Positions 63,999 through 64,000 of a stretch of 64,000 nt of DNA are shown piece after piece; position 1 is the stretch's first letter; every line of letters starts with the position of its first letter. The DNA lies in the NCBI RefSeq assembly GCF_900115195.1, contig NZ_FOVO01000014.1, positions 1-64,000 on the forward strand, written 5' to 3'. The position numbers were made by a program, and so were the translations under genes. The notes beneath the pieces were generated by a model. It was not told where the DNA came from and did not search any database. It worked only from the letters and a program-made list of their open reading frames with translations. The DNA comes from Xenorhabdus japonica. GTDB lineage: Bacteria > Pseudomonadota > Gammaproteobacteria > Enterobacterales > Enterobacteriaceae.

Positions 63999-64000
63999 CC

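Noticed and set aside
1-64000. CRISPR arrays, rRNA and tRNA genes
   Set aside because: No regularly spaced repeats, cloverleaf sequence or rRNA-like block was seen.

Overview
The window looks like the chromosome of an entomopathogenic Morganellaceae bacterium, most likely Xenorhabdus, with Photorhabdus as the alternative. The evidence is a PirAB-type binary toxin pair, an isnA-isnB-glycosyltransferase cluster of the rhabduscin type, P2-like tail genes of the xenorhabdicin type, AT-rich spacers and proteins that otherwise read as enterobacterial. No rRNA or tRNA gene was seen.

Layout. 1-4.5 kb: a decayed prophage remnant (P63C-domain protein, headless type III DNA methyltransferase, holin, frameshifted endolysin, cut spanin) that runs into the broken 5' end of a PfkB-type kinase gene on the other strand. 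4.8-6.7 kb: pirAB on the minus strand. 7.1-7.8 kb: an IS200 copy. 8.0-26.4 kb: anaerobic cobalamin synthesis, as minus-strand cobA-cobD-pduX and a 15-kb plus-strand operon cbiABCDETFGHJKLP-cobUS-(cobC remnant)-cobT. The two units diverge from a spacer with two perfect FNR boxes. cbiMNQO is absent and cobC has a large in-frame internal deletion.

26.5-33.3 kb: ASCH-like protein, acyl-CoA ligase, SDR oxidoreductase, queH, a likely small RNA ending in a strong minus-strand terminator, an orphan ExsA-like AraC regulator and a membrane-anchored bactofilin. 33.4-43.1 kb: a P2-like tail remnant (CI repressor, SOS-box gene, DinI-like protein, X, holin, Rz/Rz1, V, W, J, I, H, broken tail-fibre assembly gene, an inverted fibre 3' segment, truncated D, ogr). 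Sheath, tube and tape-measure genes are missing. A Gin-type crossover core lies in H, and a diverged half-copy marks the point where the inverted fibre meets D.

43.2-48.6 kb: ydcH, ecotin with Lys at P1, aqpZ and clpP remnants, and the rhabduscin-type cluster. 48.8-50 kb: yceI and cytochrome b561. 50.6-58.4 kb: the methylcitrate operon prpBCDE with divergent prpR and a sigma-54 promoter. 58.5-64 kb: a small secreted protein, an origin-like repeat array and a third prophage remnant (papain/NAT-like Cys-His-Asp protein, Dit-like protein, frameshifted baseplate protein, Q-type antiterminator, a cut gene at the edge).

How the parts fit. The B12 genes supply most steps of anaerobic corrin synthesis and nucleotide-loop assembly; cobalt uptake and CobC activity would have to come from elsewhere. 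PirAB, the isonitrile cluster and ecotin suit an insect-host lifestyle. The three phage regions are decaying, with frameshifts, truncations and missing essential genes.
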